Origin: Pseudomonadales bacterium
Lineage (GTDB): Bacteria > Pseudomonadota > Gammaproteobacteria > Pseudomonadales > Azotimanducaceae
Direction: 5' to 3'
Length of the DNA: 64,000 nt
Assembly: GCA_012103505.1 (NCBI GenBank)
Contig: WLWP01000004.1
Coordinates: 50,698-114,697, forward strand
Position 1 is the stretch's first letter; every line of letters starts with the position of its first letter. The notes under the pieces were generated by a model. It worked only from the letters and a program-made list of their open reading frames with translations. It ran no database searches and was not told the DNA's origin. The translations under genes were made by a program, and so were the position numbers. Positions 8,101 to 16,141 of the stretch are shown here, in pieces.

Positions 8101-11018
8101 AAAGACAAAAACAAGTACTTTTAGATAAAATAGCACAACGTGAAGATCTAATAAGAAAGTCAGGTAATAAACTATTAAAGCTATCTCAAGGCAGTGATAA
8201 AAATAAAATTTATGACTTTATGCTTGAGTATGATAAAGATGGTAAATTCACCGGGTTCTATACTAAAGCAATAGGTCAAAAGTATTATGAAAAATCACAA
8301 GAAGTTTATTCTGCATTAAGTGATGCTAATGGTACACCTTATGAGTATCACAAAATATATAATATTGAAGATGCTACAGAAAAGCAACTGCAAGAAAATA
8401 TTGACTTAGCAAATAAAAAAAGAGCTTACAGTGATTTTTATAAAGCAGAAGACACTTCAGTAGATATAGATGCAAATGGTAATCTTCCTGGTGGTAAGTA
8501 TCATAGATATACTCCAGAATTTATAGAAGCAAGAAGAAAGAATGAGACTTACATCTATAATGAGAAATCAGGCTATGGAGAATGGATGAGAAAAGCCGGG
8601 TTAAGTAATGCCCAATGGTCAGAGTATCAAGCAAAGTATTACAAGTTTAATCCTTATACAAAAGCATTAAGAAAAAATGGAGTGCCTATTGGTACTATAC
8701 TTGAAGATCAAGTTTTTCCTGCACCTAAATCTCAATATGTTACAGAAAGAGAGTTTACATCAGAGGGTGAGGATATGCGTAGTGAAAAATATAAAGCTTT
8801 ATATGATCCAACAAAAACTGATGCATTAACAATGGCTCAAAGAGAGTTCTACGAACTTTATGTAAGATTTTATGAAGATGAGTTATTAAAAAAATTACCT
8901 CAGAACACTAAAGATAAAATGGCAGGTAGAGTGCCTGTAGTTAAAAATGAATTGGTTAGTAAGTTAAAAGGAGAAGGTACGCTATTTAATAAGCTTTATG
9001 CTAATACTGTTAGAGGATTCAAAAACTTTACTGAACAAACAGCTACAGAAAAAAATGTTTTGCTTGATGAGCAAGGTAATTTTGTAAATAGCTTGCCAAT
9101 CATGTATACAGGTAGCACTAAAATAGATGGTCAATTAGAAGAAGTAGAATCTCAGATACGTGCTTTAAAAGATGAATATAAAAAAGGTAAAATATCAAGG
9201 AATAAATATAATATAAAGGTAGCTAAGTTAAATGCAAATGCAGCTAGTCTAAGGAATCAACCTTCTCTAGGTGAAATTAGCACAGATCTAGCAAGCAGTT
9301 TAATTAAGTTTAGTGCAATGGCTGAGCATTATGAAGTAATGGGTGAAATAGAAGACACTCTTACTGCTTTTGTAAAGGTTATAGAAAATAGAGAGTATGA
9401 TCCTTCTCCAGATACAACAACTAAATTCTTTGGGCGTGCTGTTGATGGAGTTATGAAAGGTGTTGGATACACTAAAGAAACTAAGGGTGCGTCTAATGTA
9501 GCAAAGAGAGCAAGAAAATACATGTCAATGATTTTCTATGATAATGAACTTGTAACAAAAGGAATGGCTAATAAAATAGCTGATAACTTAGTTGCTGCAT
9601 CATCTCTTACATATGTTGCATTTAACCCGCTAGGTAACTTCAATAACTACGTTATGGGTAGGTTGAATAATAATATAGAAATGCTTGGTGGTAGATACTT
9701 TACTAAGAAGAACTTTCTACGTGCTGGAAAAGAATACAATTTGCAAGCATTACAATCAGGTATATTTAAAAGGCTTGGTACTGCAACACTAGATCTTGCA
9801 GACATTGCAACTCTAGGTAAGGCAGGATTAAAAGTTTCCAACTATGATCCAGATAAAGCCAATAATAAATATGAAGGTTTTGTAGAAGAGTTTAGAATGA
9901 TGGATCCTTCTACTGATATACGTGAATCTGGTAGAGATAATGATGGTAAAACTGTTTGGGAAAGATTTAAAGCCTGGGGTTATGTTTTACAAGATGCTGC
10001 TGAATATAACGTACAGACTAGAGTTGGTATATCAATGCTTATGGACACCGTAATAGAAAACTCTAAAACTGGTGAATCATTATCTTTTTATGATGCTCAT
10101 GACTTTAATCAAGATACACATAAACTTGAATTAAAAGAAGGTTATGATACAATAGTAACCAAAGATGGAAACAAGGTTAAGTACAATGATGAGTTTAGAT
10201 ATGATATTAGAAATAAAATACGTGAAGTAAATAAACAAATTCATGGTAACTATGCTAAGGAGGATAAAATGGTTCTTCAAAGCTATACTTTAGGTAATCT
10301 AGCAGCTCAATTTAAGAAGTGGGTTGCTCCTGCAATAAGGTCAAGATTCCAAAGAGAATACTTTGATGAGAATTTAGGTCATATGGAGGGAAGATACAGA
10401 TCATTCTGGAAATTCTTAGCTTACACAAAGCAACAAATATATTTAGGAAATAGAGATTTTAGAAAATACTCTGATGGTTTCTTAGAAGAATATGGTTTTA
10501 CTGGTAAAGGTGGTAATAGAGATCAATATGCTGTAAACAAGCTTAAAGGTTTTTATAGAACTATGGGTGAAGCAGGTATTATATTAACTGTTATGGCAAT
10601 GAACTTATTGTTTGATGGTTTATTGAGTGGAGATGATGATGATAGTGATGCAATGATAAAACTAAAACATGCACTAAAGAAGCAAGGTAGTAGAACTTAT
10701 CAAGAACTTGTTGCTTTTGTACCCGTATCACCAGCTGGTTGGGAACAACTATTTGGAATGATAGAAAGCCCAATAGCAACCACAAAGGTTTTAGGTGAAA
10801 TGACTGAAGCATTTACACAAACTATATTTACTCCAGCTGCAATGTTATACTATAGTGAAAAAGAGTTCTATTCAAACTCAGATTATGTATATCAGAATAG
10901 ACCTAGACGAGGTCAGCTTAAGTTAGCCAAAGAGTGGAAAGATGTTATTCCAATTCTATATACAATACAAAAATGGGATAATTTAATTAAAGAACAAGAG
11001 TACAGTATTAAGTACTAA
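5193..11018 (+). CDS. Giant virion/cargo protein with embedded PD-(D/E)XK nuclease domain
   Basis: A 1941-residue protein directly downstream of the polymerase gene, in the place where crAss-like phages encode giant capsid-cargo or ejection proteins. Residues about 225-231 (E-E-M-L-H-P-F) resemble a motif of phage polyvalent proteins. Residues about 425-690 form a PD-(D/E)XK domain of the Cas4/RecB type: H429 in DHTYY, a following S-V-T, then G-T-A-D536, D550-L-K552-T. The middle (about 720-1100) is helical and charged. The C-terminal third, about 1440-1935, has one hydrophobic helix followed by an acidic GDDDD run near residue 1815. The same H-x-Y...SVT...D...DxK layout recurs in the protein at 54104-54916, so the two may be paralogous. 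Co-injection with the polymerase is inferred from position. The nuclease residues are visible, but activity is unproven. Confidence 0.75.
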   Translation: MATCPNKNTAEYKALQAVYKTELKTNDVINSWQRVNNTDVIPTTVEANRYVKNQKTVYALKQKTFGESLLNNLRREKIIHQYQGTYFINNSNQETREYDEASLQKNYNKLQRYLEINNIPLDSISLIRTPKTFKVTVKNDVFTPQDILTKSRSWDTTRSRAVVTHLMRMFPQIKVKMLSVADAKAVYDTIPKWKKTSANFSEVNSFYIDGVAYLIRGRVTDETAIEEMLHPFIDAIKVDNAELFDGLLAEAKRNFPQMVQEITDAYNSDRRFTQLERDLEIVTQALTRHFKKEYETEPTQTFLDRINQALEWFMNVIKDLQKYITGAPLPVTAINSSTNFSTLAKLLNTEGIRFSLKSRANGKVRYALTPKKQKIVDATLKVSNGLQQEIIKKMFQVATSSKEEVDSLSVNINVAEQGDDIVILNEKDHTYYNLATGEIYESVTTAIKGKMPKSKQVENQINLDIGNDVDALLDALVSFESFESAVPNMKVLNVEQAEEVYKRLKDGLSQIVPKSSVLISQVVVFDPATKIAGTADLVAIDENGNIKIIDLKTSKNSIYKKTVKDSIIGGIPGRQEIFQYESKEWDILPSTEDVIEDLEDNNVKKEDGNKYSQEQIKNRKEELAPTLYKKAGVTKLSTRGQHNLQVNMYKRMFENMGYKVLGNENGAATFHMLADISGKGKDQVFNGDIRYDGFYQHRATEEQDKVDKLIPADNDSAAAKRLEELTKNNENLAYVGKDEDIEQVENNIPEQNYPEYNTIFGALEGFAAGLLNKQQALETIASKTFTTQNKELTRDEIARAVALIRMNLGAGSDARSQTYTAMLRYGLKEIRQFKDYVEDPNNVTKPEYITFVLNFNRFIATYESLYAIAESSELNATQRSLVLQMQIEVNKLIGTENTEGIINQAYTDFVKETVRLRSDKNFGAENSLFTEEDLDELMKRVEDISTIELLTKDMATQKDTLMAVMDKIYKRQKQVLLDKIAQREDLIRKSGNKLLKLSQGSDKNKIYDFMLEYDKDGKFTGFYTKAIGQKYYEKSQEVYSALSDANGTPYEYHKIYNIEDATEKQLQENIDLANKKRAYSDFYKAEDTSVDIDANGNLPGGKYHRYTPEFIEARRKNETYIYNEKSGYGEWMRKAGLSNAQWSEYQAKYYKFNPYTKALRKNGVPIGTILEDQVFPAPKSQYVTEREFTSEGEDMRSEKYKALYDPTKTDALTMAQREFYELYVRFYEDELLKKLPQNTKDKMAGRVPVVKNELVSKLKGEGTLFNKLYANTVRGFKNFTEQTATEKNVLLDEQGNFVNSLPIMYTGSTKIDGQLEEVESQIRALKDEYKKGKISRNKYNIKVAKLNANAASLRNQPSLGEISTDLASSLIKFSAMAEHYEVMGEIEDTLTAFVKVIENREYDPSPDTTTKFFGRAVDGVMKGVGYTKETKGASNVAKRARKYMSMIFYDNELVTKGMANKIADNLVAASSLTYVAFNPLGNFNNYVMGRLNNNIEMLGGRYFTKKNFLRAGKEYNLQALQSGIFKRLGTATLDLADIATLGKAGLKVSNYDPDKANNKYEGFVEEFRMMDPSTDIRESGRDNDGKTVWERFKAWGYVLQDAAEYNVQTRVGISMLMDTVIENSKTGESLSFYDAHDFNQDTHKLELKEGYDTIVTKDGNKVKYNDEFRYDIRNKIREVNKQIHGNYAKEDKMVLQSYTLGNLAAQFKKWVAPAIRSRFQREYFDENLGHMEGRYRSFWKFLAYTKQQIYLGNRDFRKYSDGFLEEYGFTGKGGNRDQYAVNKLKGFYRTMGEAGIILTVMAMNLLFDGLLSGDDDDSDAMIKLKHALKKQGSRTYQELVAFVPVSPAGWEQLFGMIESPIATTKVLGEMTEAFTQTIFTPAAMLYYSEKEFYSNSDYVYQNRPRRGQLKLAKEWKDVIPILYTIQKWDNLIKEQEYSIKY

Positions 11019-11021
11019 AAT

Positions 11022-11059
11022 AAAACCCCCGGTGTAATTACTGGGGGTTCTTTTTTATT
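11022..11059. terminator. Bidirectional terminator at a convergent junction
   Basis: A 10-bp stem (11024-11033 with 11040-11049) built on CCCCC/GGGGG, loop of six bases, is followed by TTCTTTTTT on the plus strand. An A-rich run just before it gives a T-rich tail on the minus strand. It separates the plus-strand giant gene from the minus-strand block. Confidence 0.85.
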
Positions 11060-11243
11060 CTGCATGATATACTGAGTCTATAAAGATACGCCTTTCATGT
11101 TCATCTTTTATAGAGTCTTGTTTAGTATAGATGACTGTGTCTTGACCATCTACGTACCAGTCTAATACATCTGGATCCTTATCAGGATTATACTGCGGCT
11201 TACAACCTAGGCAAAGTAACAGTAATAATAACTTAATTTTCAA
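11055..11243 (-). CDS. Small lipoprotein, TTG start
   Basis: A 62-residue protein with a very short signal peptide: K-I-K, six leucines, then the lipobox L-C-L-G-C at residues 10-14, giving a predicted lipidated Cys14. The mature part is short and charged. The only sensible start is TTG at 11243, overlapping the stop of the upstream lipoprotein gene by 11 bases. Two adjacent lipoproteins in a phage could be outer-membrane spanin-like or surface-exclusion proteins, but nothing here decides the role. Confidence 0.65.
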   Translation of the reverse strand: MKIKLLLLLLCLGCKPQYNPDKDPDVLDWYVDGQDTVIYTKQDSIKDEHERRIFIDSVYHAE

Positions 11244-11619
11244 TTTTTATATTTTTACTTGGTTTTACAACAGGTTTAAGTTTTATAGGTCCGGTAGGCT
11301 TGTAAGGTTTGACTACAGGAGGTTTAATTGGATTTATCCTTAGTCTTATACCAGGGTTATAATTTGGTGTAGGGTATATTCCATAATTTCTATAATCCCA
11401 ATTTTGTCTGTGTTGATATAAAAATGGATGTCTATCTATTAATTCTCTTACTCTGTTATCAAGTATTCTAAATTTAAAGTCTCTAACTGGTACAGCCAGG
11501 GTGTCTCCTTTTTCTGTTATTGTTAATATACTTTTTATCTTATAATCTGTTGAAAGATTATATGTGCTACCACAAGATGTAAGTACTAATGCTAATGTAA
11601 TAATAATTAATTGTTTCAT
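11233..11619 (-). CDS. Proline-rich lipoprotein
   Basis: A 128-residue protein with a signal peptide and lipobox L-T-S-C (Cys16) followed by G-S, typical of Bacteroidota lipoproteins. The C-terminal third is rich in Pro and Lys (repeated K-P-V-V-K-P and K-P-T-G-P units), suggesting an extended periplasm-spanning arm. It is followed by the overlapping small lipoprotein gene. An o-spanin-like or envelope role is possible; function unknown. Confidence 0.75.
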   Translation of the reverse strand: MKQLIIITLALVLTSCGSTYNLSTDYKIKSILTITEKGDTLAVPVRDFKFRILDNRVRELIDRHPFLYQHRQNWDYRNYGIYPTPNYNPGIRLRINPIKPPVVKPYKPTGPIKLKPVVKPSKNIKIEN

Positions 11620-11631
11620 AATTTTACGGGT

Positions 11632-11892
11632 TTAGATTATTTTTGTTATTAAATGTGTTATCCAAGCAACCAAACCATTAAAATTTAAAGCTACAAGGTT
11701 CCACTGTTTTCTTGATGATGTTTGTATCATTACACATATAAATCCTATAACATATAAAACAGGTTCTAGAGTCCATTGTGCTGCTATCAAAAAGCCTGCA
11801 CCCATATAACCTATACGGGATGCAACCTTTTGATATGATGTAAGCTTATTTGTATAAGCTAATAATTTAAGTATTCTTTTTTTAGCCTTCAC
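11632..11892 (-). CDS. Small membrane protein, GTG start
   Basis: An 86-residue protein with a basic N-terminus (K-A-K-K-R) and hydrophobic segments at about 28-42, 43-57 and 67-85. The start is GTG at 11892, overlapping the end of nrdA by 11 bases, so translation is probably coupled. No family recognised. Confidence 0.6.
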   Translation of the reverse strand: MKAKKRILKLLAYTNKLTSYQKVASRIGYMGAGFLIAAQWTLEPVLYVIGFICVMIQTSSRKQWNLVALNFNGLVAWITHLITKII

Positions 11893-13507
11893 AACTTGAG
11901 CATTCTAATATATTACGAGCAAAGTCTTGCGCACTGCTCTTACTAAACTGATAGTACAAAGTTTTTACACCTTCTTCCCAAGCATACATATAAAGCTTAT
12001 TAATATCTTTAGCTGATACTGACGGGTCAATCATTAAGTTTAATGACTGTGATTGGTCAATGTACTTCTGTCTTTGTCCTGCTTGGAGTACGAGCTCTTT
12101 TGGAGATATCTCAACAAAAGACTTGAACACTTCTTTAGTAGGGAAATCTAAGTGTTGCACGCTACCATCTTTCTTTAGGATAGACTTCCAAGTCTTATCT
12201 GTATTTAGACCATACTTCTCAAGCTCCTCTTCTAAAAATGGGTTCTTGTAAATAGTCTTAGACTTAGCAAGATCTTTAATAAAGTAGTTAGACTTGATAG
12301 GCTCTATGCCCATAGACACAGCACCGTGTATAAATGAACTAGACTTAGTAGGAGCAATGGCCATAAGAGTAGTGTTAGCATATCCTTCTCTAAGAGATGT
12401 GTATCCATAGTCATTATGTAACTCTCTAGAAGCAATCTCACTTCTGTCTTTAAGTGTTCTAAAGATTTCACTATTTAATCCTTTAGCTTGTAGTGAGTCA
12501 AACTCAAGAAGCTTTGATTGAAACAATGAGTGATATCCTAATACACCAAGACCAATTGCTCTATGCTTCTCAGCAAAGTTAAATGCTCTCTTCATACCCG
12601 GCATAGTCTCAGACTTAATAATGAATTCATCCATAACTGCATTTAAGAAATATACATATGTTTCAATTGCGTCAGTCTCTTTTATCTGGTCCCAGTGTAA
12701 CAAGTTAATAGAACCTAAGCAACATACAAAAGAATTATAACTATCAGTAGGAAGCTGAATCTCTGAGCATAAATTAGATGCTGTGATATCCATTCCAAGC
12801 TCTTTGTAAGGAGAGTTGTTGTTAGAGTTATCTTTAAACATAATATATGGAAATCCAAATTCACTTCTGTTTTGAATAATCTTGGCCCATATTTTACGTT
12901 TAGCTTTATCTCCTTCTTTCATCTCATTCATCCATTGATCAGTAACTGTAACACCATACTGTAAATTTTGTATAGGGTTACCCTCTGTACCAATATCCAA
13001 GAACTCTAAGATGTCCGCATGCTCAACTGGTAGGTATACTGCACAAGCACCACGTCTTGCCTCAGATTGCTTGCAAACGTCTACTACAGTATCATAAATC
13101 TTAGCATAGTGTACTGGGCCATCAGCAAAACCACCTGTAGATATTTCAGTTCCTCTTGCTCTAATGTTACCAATAAAAGCACTTGTACCTCCTCCATATT
13201 TACTCATCATTCCAATTTCACGGCCTGCATTTAATATACTATCTAAGTTATCATCAACGTTAGATCCATAACAGCTTATAGGTAAACCTTTTTGTTTACC
13301 AAAGTTAATCCATACAGGAGTAGACAGAGAGTAAAAACCTCTTGCCATATAATCCTCAAACTTTTCTGCAAAGCCTTTTATATTCAAATACTTTTCTGCT
13401 TTAATAGCAATGTCTTTGATTCTTTGTTCAGGGCTTTCTGATATATACCCTCTTGATAAAAATGTGCGGCTGTCTTCATTTAGCCAGTAGTACTTATTAT
13501 ATTCCAT
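11882..13507 (-). CDS. nrdA: Ribonucleoside-diphosphate reductase, large (alpha) subunit
   Basis: Class I ribonucleotide reductase catalytic subunit, which reduces ribonucleoside diphosphates for phage DNA synthesis. Visible residues: C79 in LPISCYG and the C262-C263 pair of VCCLGS (candidate redox partner), C247 in NLCSEI (thiyl-radical cysteine, with E249), the YYQ tyrosine pair near the C-terminus, and the C-terminal C536-S-S-C539 that exchanges electrons with thioredoxin or glutaredoxin. At 541 residues it is shorter than typical NrdA (about 700-800) because it starts almost at the core and has no ATP-cone, so the usual overall activity site is absent. It lies 11 bases downstream of nrdB. 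Confidence 0.96.
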   Translation of the reverse strand: MEYNKYYWLNEDSRTFLSRGYISESPEQRIKDIAIKAEKYLNIKGFAEKFEDYMARGFYSLSTPVWINFGKQKGLPISCYGSNVDDNLDSILNAGREIGMMSKYGGGTSAFIGNIRARGTEISTGGFADGPVHYAKIYDTVVDVCKQSEARRGACAVYLPVEHADILEFLDIGTEGNPIQNLQYGVTVTDQWMNEMKEGDKAKRKIWAKIIQNRSEFGFPYIMFKDNSNNNSPYKELGMDITASNLCSEIQLPTDSYNSFVCCLGSINLLHWDQIKETDAIETYVYFLNAVMDEFIIKSETMPGMKRAFNFAEKHRAIGLGVLGYHSLFQSKLLEFDSLQAKGLNSEIFRTLKDRSEIASRELHNDYGYTSLREGYANTTLMAIAPTKSSSFIHGAVSMGIEPIKSNYFIKDLAKSKTIYKNPFLEEELEKYGLNTDKTWKSILKKDGSVQHLDFPTKEVFKSFVEISPKELVLQAGQRQKYIDQSQSLNLMIDPSVSAKDINKLYMYAWEEGVKTLYYQFSKSSAQDFARNILECSSCEG

Positions 13508-13518
13508 TAGTTTTGTTT

Positions 13519-14499
13519 TTAAAATAAATCATCTTCTGTTATGCTCTTGCTTTTCTTGTTATAGTCAACACTTTTCTTGTAAAAGAAATCTCCTTCTTTA
13601 GTACCTGTGATTTCAATATCAAACCACTCTACAGATTTTAATCTATTCTCATCTACTTCAAAAATTGGATCCATTCCTATCTTTTCTAATGAGTTATTAA
13701 ATCTATTTTTTATAAAATGATATATAGTTTGTTTTGGTAGGAATTCAAGTTCTCCTTTTTCAAATATCCAATCTAGTATACCACATTCAGCTCTATATGC
13801 TTTTCTACATGCAGAGTATATAAGCTCTTGAAAATCAGAGTCAAACCATTCAGGATTTTCTTTTTTAATAATATTAATAATCTCAGCACCAAAGTTACCA
13901 TGTATTTCTTCTTCTTTACTAGTAGCTTCAACAACATTAGATATACCTTTAAGTACATTCTTTTCTTTGTTAAAACTCATCATAATTAAGAACTGACTAA
14001 ATAGACTTACGTGCTCTATAAATAAAGAAAATAGTAATACCGACTTAGTATACATTTTATTGTCTCTAGAACGTGTACCATCTAAGTACTTTTTTAGGTA
14101 CTTAAGTCTACCCTCTATTGCAGGTACTTCAACTACTGATTGAAACTCTTTTTCTAAACCTAAAATTCTTAATAGTCTAGCATAAGCATCTTTGTGCCTA
14201 ACTTCTGATTCAGCAAATGTAAATCCTACATCACCAATTTCAGTAATGGGCATTCTTTTATATAAATCACCCCAAAAAGTTTTTACATTAACTTCTATCT
14301 GAGCAATTGCAAGCATAGTCTTTTTAATAACATCACGCTCTGACGGTGTTATTGTTACTTTAAAATCTTGTATGTCTTCTGTAAAATTAAACTCAGTATC
14401 AATCCAATATGAATGTCTAATAGCATCTTTGTATGCTAGTAATTGAGGATACTCATAAGGTAATATGTTTTGTCTTGGTAAGAAAATGTTTTTATTCAT
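13519..14499 (-). CDS. nrdB: Ribonucleoside-diphosphate reductase, small (beta) subunit
   Basis: Ferritin-like radical-generating subunit of class I ribonucleotide reductase, 326 residues. Metal ligands are visible as E99-x-x-H102, E162 and E197-x-x-H200. The radical tyrosine is Y106, four residues after H102 as in class Ia. The first ligand position, usually Asp, appears to be E69 in the helix A-Q-I-E-V. The C-terminus ends in an acidic tail (E-D-D-L-F) of the kind that docks on the alpha subunit. It is the first gene of the nrdB-nrdA pair and is preceded by the terminator of the gene at 14592-14780. Confidence 0.96.
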   Translation of the reverse strand: MNKNIFLPRQNILPYEYPQLLAYKDAIRHSYWIDTEFNFTEDIQDFKVTITPSERDVIKKTMLAIAQIEVNVKTFWGDLYKRMPITEIGDVGFTFAESEVRHKDAYARLLRILGLEKEFQSVVEVPAIEGRLKYLKKYLDGTRSRDNKMYTKSVLLFSLFIEHVSLFSQFLIMMSFNKEKNVLKGISNVVEATSKEEEIHGNFGAEIINIIKKENPEWFDSDFQELIYSACRKAYRAECGILDWIFEKGELEFLPKQTIYHFIKNRFNNSLEKIGMDPIFEVDENRLKSVEWFDIEITGTKEGDFFYKKSVDYNKKSKSITEDDLF

Positions 14500-14519
14500 G
14501 TGATTATTTTTTAATGTGG

Positions 14520-14552
14520 AAAAAAAAACTGCATCCCTTATGAGAGATACAG
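14520..14552 (-). terminator. Rho-independent terminator
   Basis: On the minus strand CTGTATCTC and GGGATGCAG (14529-14537 with 14544-14552) form a 9-bp stem containing G-U pairs, loop of six, followed by nine T. It ends the single-gene unit 14592-14780, upstream of nrdB. Confidence 0.75.
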
Positions 14553-14591
14553 CTCTTGTTCAATTTAAGAAATTTAACTGTAAATATAAAA

Positions 14592-14780
14592 TTATTGGGT
14601 CATATTAGCAAAAGAAATTGTAAAAAATATGAGACCAAACTCTATCCCAAGTACTGGACGATAGATGTCATCTTCACATAAGACTTCACAGTTTACTACT
14701 TTAATGCCTAATAGTGTTTCTGTTGGGAGAAACTCTATAGCTAGTTTATTTTTAAAAATTAAAGGATTTACTTTTTTCAT
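14592..14780 (-). CDS. Hypothetical 62-residue protein
   Basis: Short protein with an ATG start and its own terminator downstream. The middle has a V-V-N-C-E-V-L-C-E-D-D-I-Y segment and the C-terminus is hydrophobic (G-L-I-F-F-T-I-S-F-A). No family recognised. It is divergent from the plus-strand membrane gene at 14838. Confidence 0.6.
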   Translation of the reverse strand: MKKVNPLIFKNKLAIEFLPTETLLGIKVVNCEVLCEDDIYRPVLGIEFGLIFFTISFANMTQ

Positions 14781-14790
14781 AAAATTAGAA

Positions 14791-14801
14791 TTTGTATATT
14801 A
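14791..14801 (+). promoter_or_regulatory. Candidate phage promoter TTTGTATATTA
   Basis: Exact copy of an 11-base element also found at 15563, 50145 and 61129. It lies 36 bases before the start at 14838, in a short divergent region. Confidence 0.6.
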
Positions 14802-14837
14802 AGTATATACCATTATTGCAAAGATATATATTTTATT

Positions 14838-15221
14838 ATGAGCCATTGGAAAAAAATTAAGAATTTATTTTGGTACTCTGACAGTGAGCCAACTGAATTG
14901 CTTATATCTTTCTGCTATATATTGGCTCTTCCAGCATGTATGATACAAGAATTCAGTAACCCTAATATTATTTTTATAGTAGGGGGTGTTCTCATAGGTT
15001 TATTTCAGTTGTGGGCAGTTTTATATAATGTACTAACAAAAAATTGTTTAAGTTATAGATTGCTTGCTACAAAACTCTCATCAGTATTAGCCGTTATAAT
15101 TGTAGTTAATCTATACTTAGAGGGTCATATGAGGGGGACCAATATAGAATGGATAATCATCATGTTCTTTGCTTTTTGGAATACAATAAGATTGTTTAAA
15201 GAAAAAATAGAAAGAGAATAA
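14838..15221 (+). CDS. Four-helix membrane protein, possibly holin-like
   Basis: A 127-residue protein with hydrophobic segments at about 19-36, 41-63, 79-95 and 103-120 and charged ends (H-W-K-K-I-K at the N-terminus, K-E-K-I-E-R-E at the C-terminus). It overlaps the next gene by one base (TAATG) and opens the segment that contains a recognised holin, so a lysis or envelope role is plausible. Family not recognised. Confidence 0.7.
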   Translation: MSHWKKIKNLFWYSDSEPTELLISFCYILALPACMIQEFSNPNIIFIVGGVLIGLFQLWAVLYNVLTKNCLSYRLLATKLSSVLAVIIVVNLYLEGHMRGTNIEWIIIMFFAFWNTIRLFKEKIERE

Positions 15222-15532
15222 TGGATCCGGTAGTACAAATAATTATAACAATAATAGGAGTCTTAGGCTCTGGGGCAATCTGGAAATATCTTGAAGCAAG
15301 GTTAAGAGTGAATTCAGATGAAAAAAAATTAGAATTACAAAACAATGATGGCGTGCAATATAGAGACGATTTAAAAAACAGAGTTAGAAACCTTGAGGCA
15401 ATGCTAGCTAACTCAAGTAATGAGAAAGACACGCTTAGACAGCAAGTACTAGACTTAGTAGCTGAAGTTAATACATTAAGAGTTAAAGTTGAGTTTCTTG
15501 AAAAAGAGAATCAGCGTTTAAAGAATAAGTAA
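15221..15532 (+). CDS. Single-pass membrane protein with C-terminal coiled coil (inner-membrane spanin-like)
   Basis: 103 residues. An N-terminal hydrophobic segment (residues 4-19, I-I-I-T-I-I-G-V-L-G-S-G-A) is followed by a long heptad-patterned region (about 55-102, L-R-Q-Q-V-L-D-L-V-A-E-V-N-T-L). This is the architecture of Rz-type inner-membrane spanins and some phage lysis accessory proteins. It is coupled to the upstream membrane gene by TAATG. The spanin role is inferred from architecture only. Confidence 0.7.
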   Translation: MDPVVQIIITIIGVLGSGAIWKYLEARLRVNSDEKKLELQNNDGVQYRDDLKNRVRNLEAMLANSSNEKDTLRQQVLDLVAEVNTLRVKVEFLEKENQRLKNK

Positions 15533-15562
15533 ACTTTAAATATTTGGAAAAGTTTCTTAAAT

Positions 15563-15573
15563 TTTGTATATTA
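15563..15573 (+). promoter_or_regulatory. Candidate phage promoter TTTGTATATTA
   Basis: Exact copy of the recurring element, 27 bases before the small gene at 15601. It would restart transcription for the fibre and lysis genes. Confidence 0.6.
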
Positions 15574-15600
15574 TAGTATATAGTAACTTAAATATTTAGC

Positions 15601-15762
15601 ATGATAAAAAGATTTTTTTATTTAGTATGGACAAGCAGTCTCCAAGATATATGGAGATATTTGTGGTCTTTAACATCAATAGATGAAAAGACAGTTGCAG
15701 TTGTTAAAGAAACAAAGAAAAGAACCAAGGCTGTTAAAAAAGCCATTAAAGGAAAAAAATAA
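15601..15762 (+). CDS. Small basic protein with hydrophobic N-terminus
   Basis: 53 residues, ATG start 27 bases after a candidate promoter. The N-terminal half is aromatic and hydrophobic (R-F-F-Y-L-V-W...I-W-R-Y-L-W) and the C-terminal half is a Lys/Arg-rich helix (K-E-T-K-K-R-T-K-A-V-K-K). It could be a membrane-associated peptide. No family recognised. Confidence 0.55.
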   Translation: MIKRFFYLVWTSSLQDIWRYLWSLTSIDEKTVAVVKETKKRTKAVKKAIKGKK

Positions 15763-15763
15763 C

Positions 15764-15910
15764 ATGGGTGACTGGGAATTAGAGATAGCATTTCATTGGC
15801 CTCATAATAGATTTGCTCTGGGATGGGAAACTATAATGCCTGATGAAGAGTACAATTATTGTACTATAAAAGTCTATTTATTAATTGTAACACTCACTTT
15901 AGATTTTTAA
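15764..15910 (+). CDS. Hypothetical 48-residue protein
   Basis: The ATG at 15764 directly follows the stop of the previous gene (15762), so this start is preferred over the upstream ATG at 15683, which would overlap that gene in another frame. Aromatic N-terminal half (D-W-E-L-E-I-A-F-H-W-P-H-N-R-F) and beta-rich C-terminus. This pattern is common in small conserved phage proteins, but no family can be named. Confidence 0.6.
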   Translation: MGDWELEIAFHWPHNRFALGWETIMPDEEYNYCTIKVYLLIVTLTLDF

Positions 15911-15913
15911 ACT

Positions 15914-16141
15914 ATGAAAAAGATAAATGCAAAAACACAACCTGGATTAGCTGCACTAAAAAAGAAAGCTCCCGGTGTTGTTAAAGATATGGGTTATTTT
16001 AAATTAGGTGGTGGTACTCATAATACATTTAGTGGTCTACCTAAAAAAGAAATTGGTGGTACATCTCCTGAGTTGATGCCAACAACAGAAAACAAAAACA
16101 AAGCTATAGATGCTATTAGTAAAAATTCTTTTGTAAAATAA
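15914..16141 (+). CDS. Hypothetical 75-residue protein
   Basis: Basic N-terminus (K-K-I-N-A-K...L-K-K-K) and a Gly-rich centre (K-L-G-G-G-T-H-N-T-F-S-G). The phrase Y-x-K-L-G-G-G is shared with the small protein at 17551-17802, suggesting related virion-associated peptides. Its stop overlaps the next start as TAATG. Confidence 0.6.
   Translation: MKKINAKTQPGLAALKKKAPGVVKDMGYFKLGGGTHNTFSGLPKKEIGGTSPELMPTTENKNKAIDAISKNSFVK

Noticed and set aside
11882..13507. Truncated or frameshifted nrdA
   Set aside because: The 541-residue frame contains all catalytic cysteines and the proper C-terminal Cys pair, so it is a short intact enzyme.
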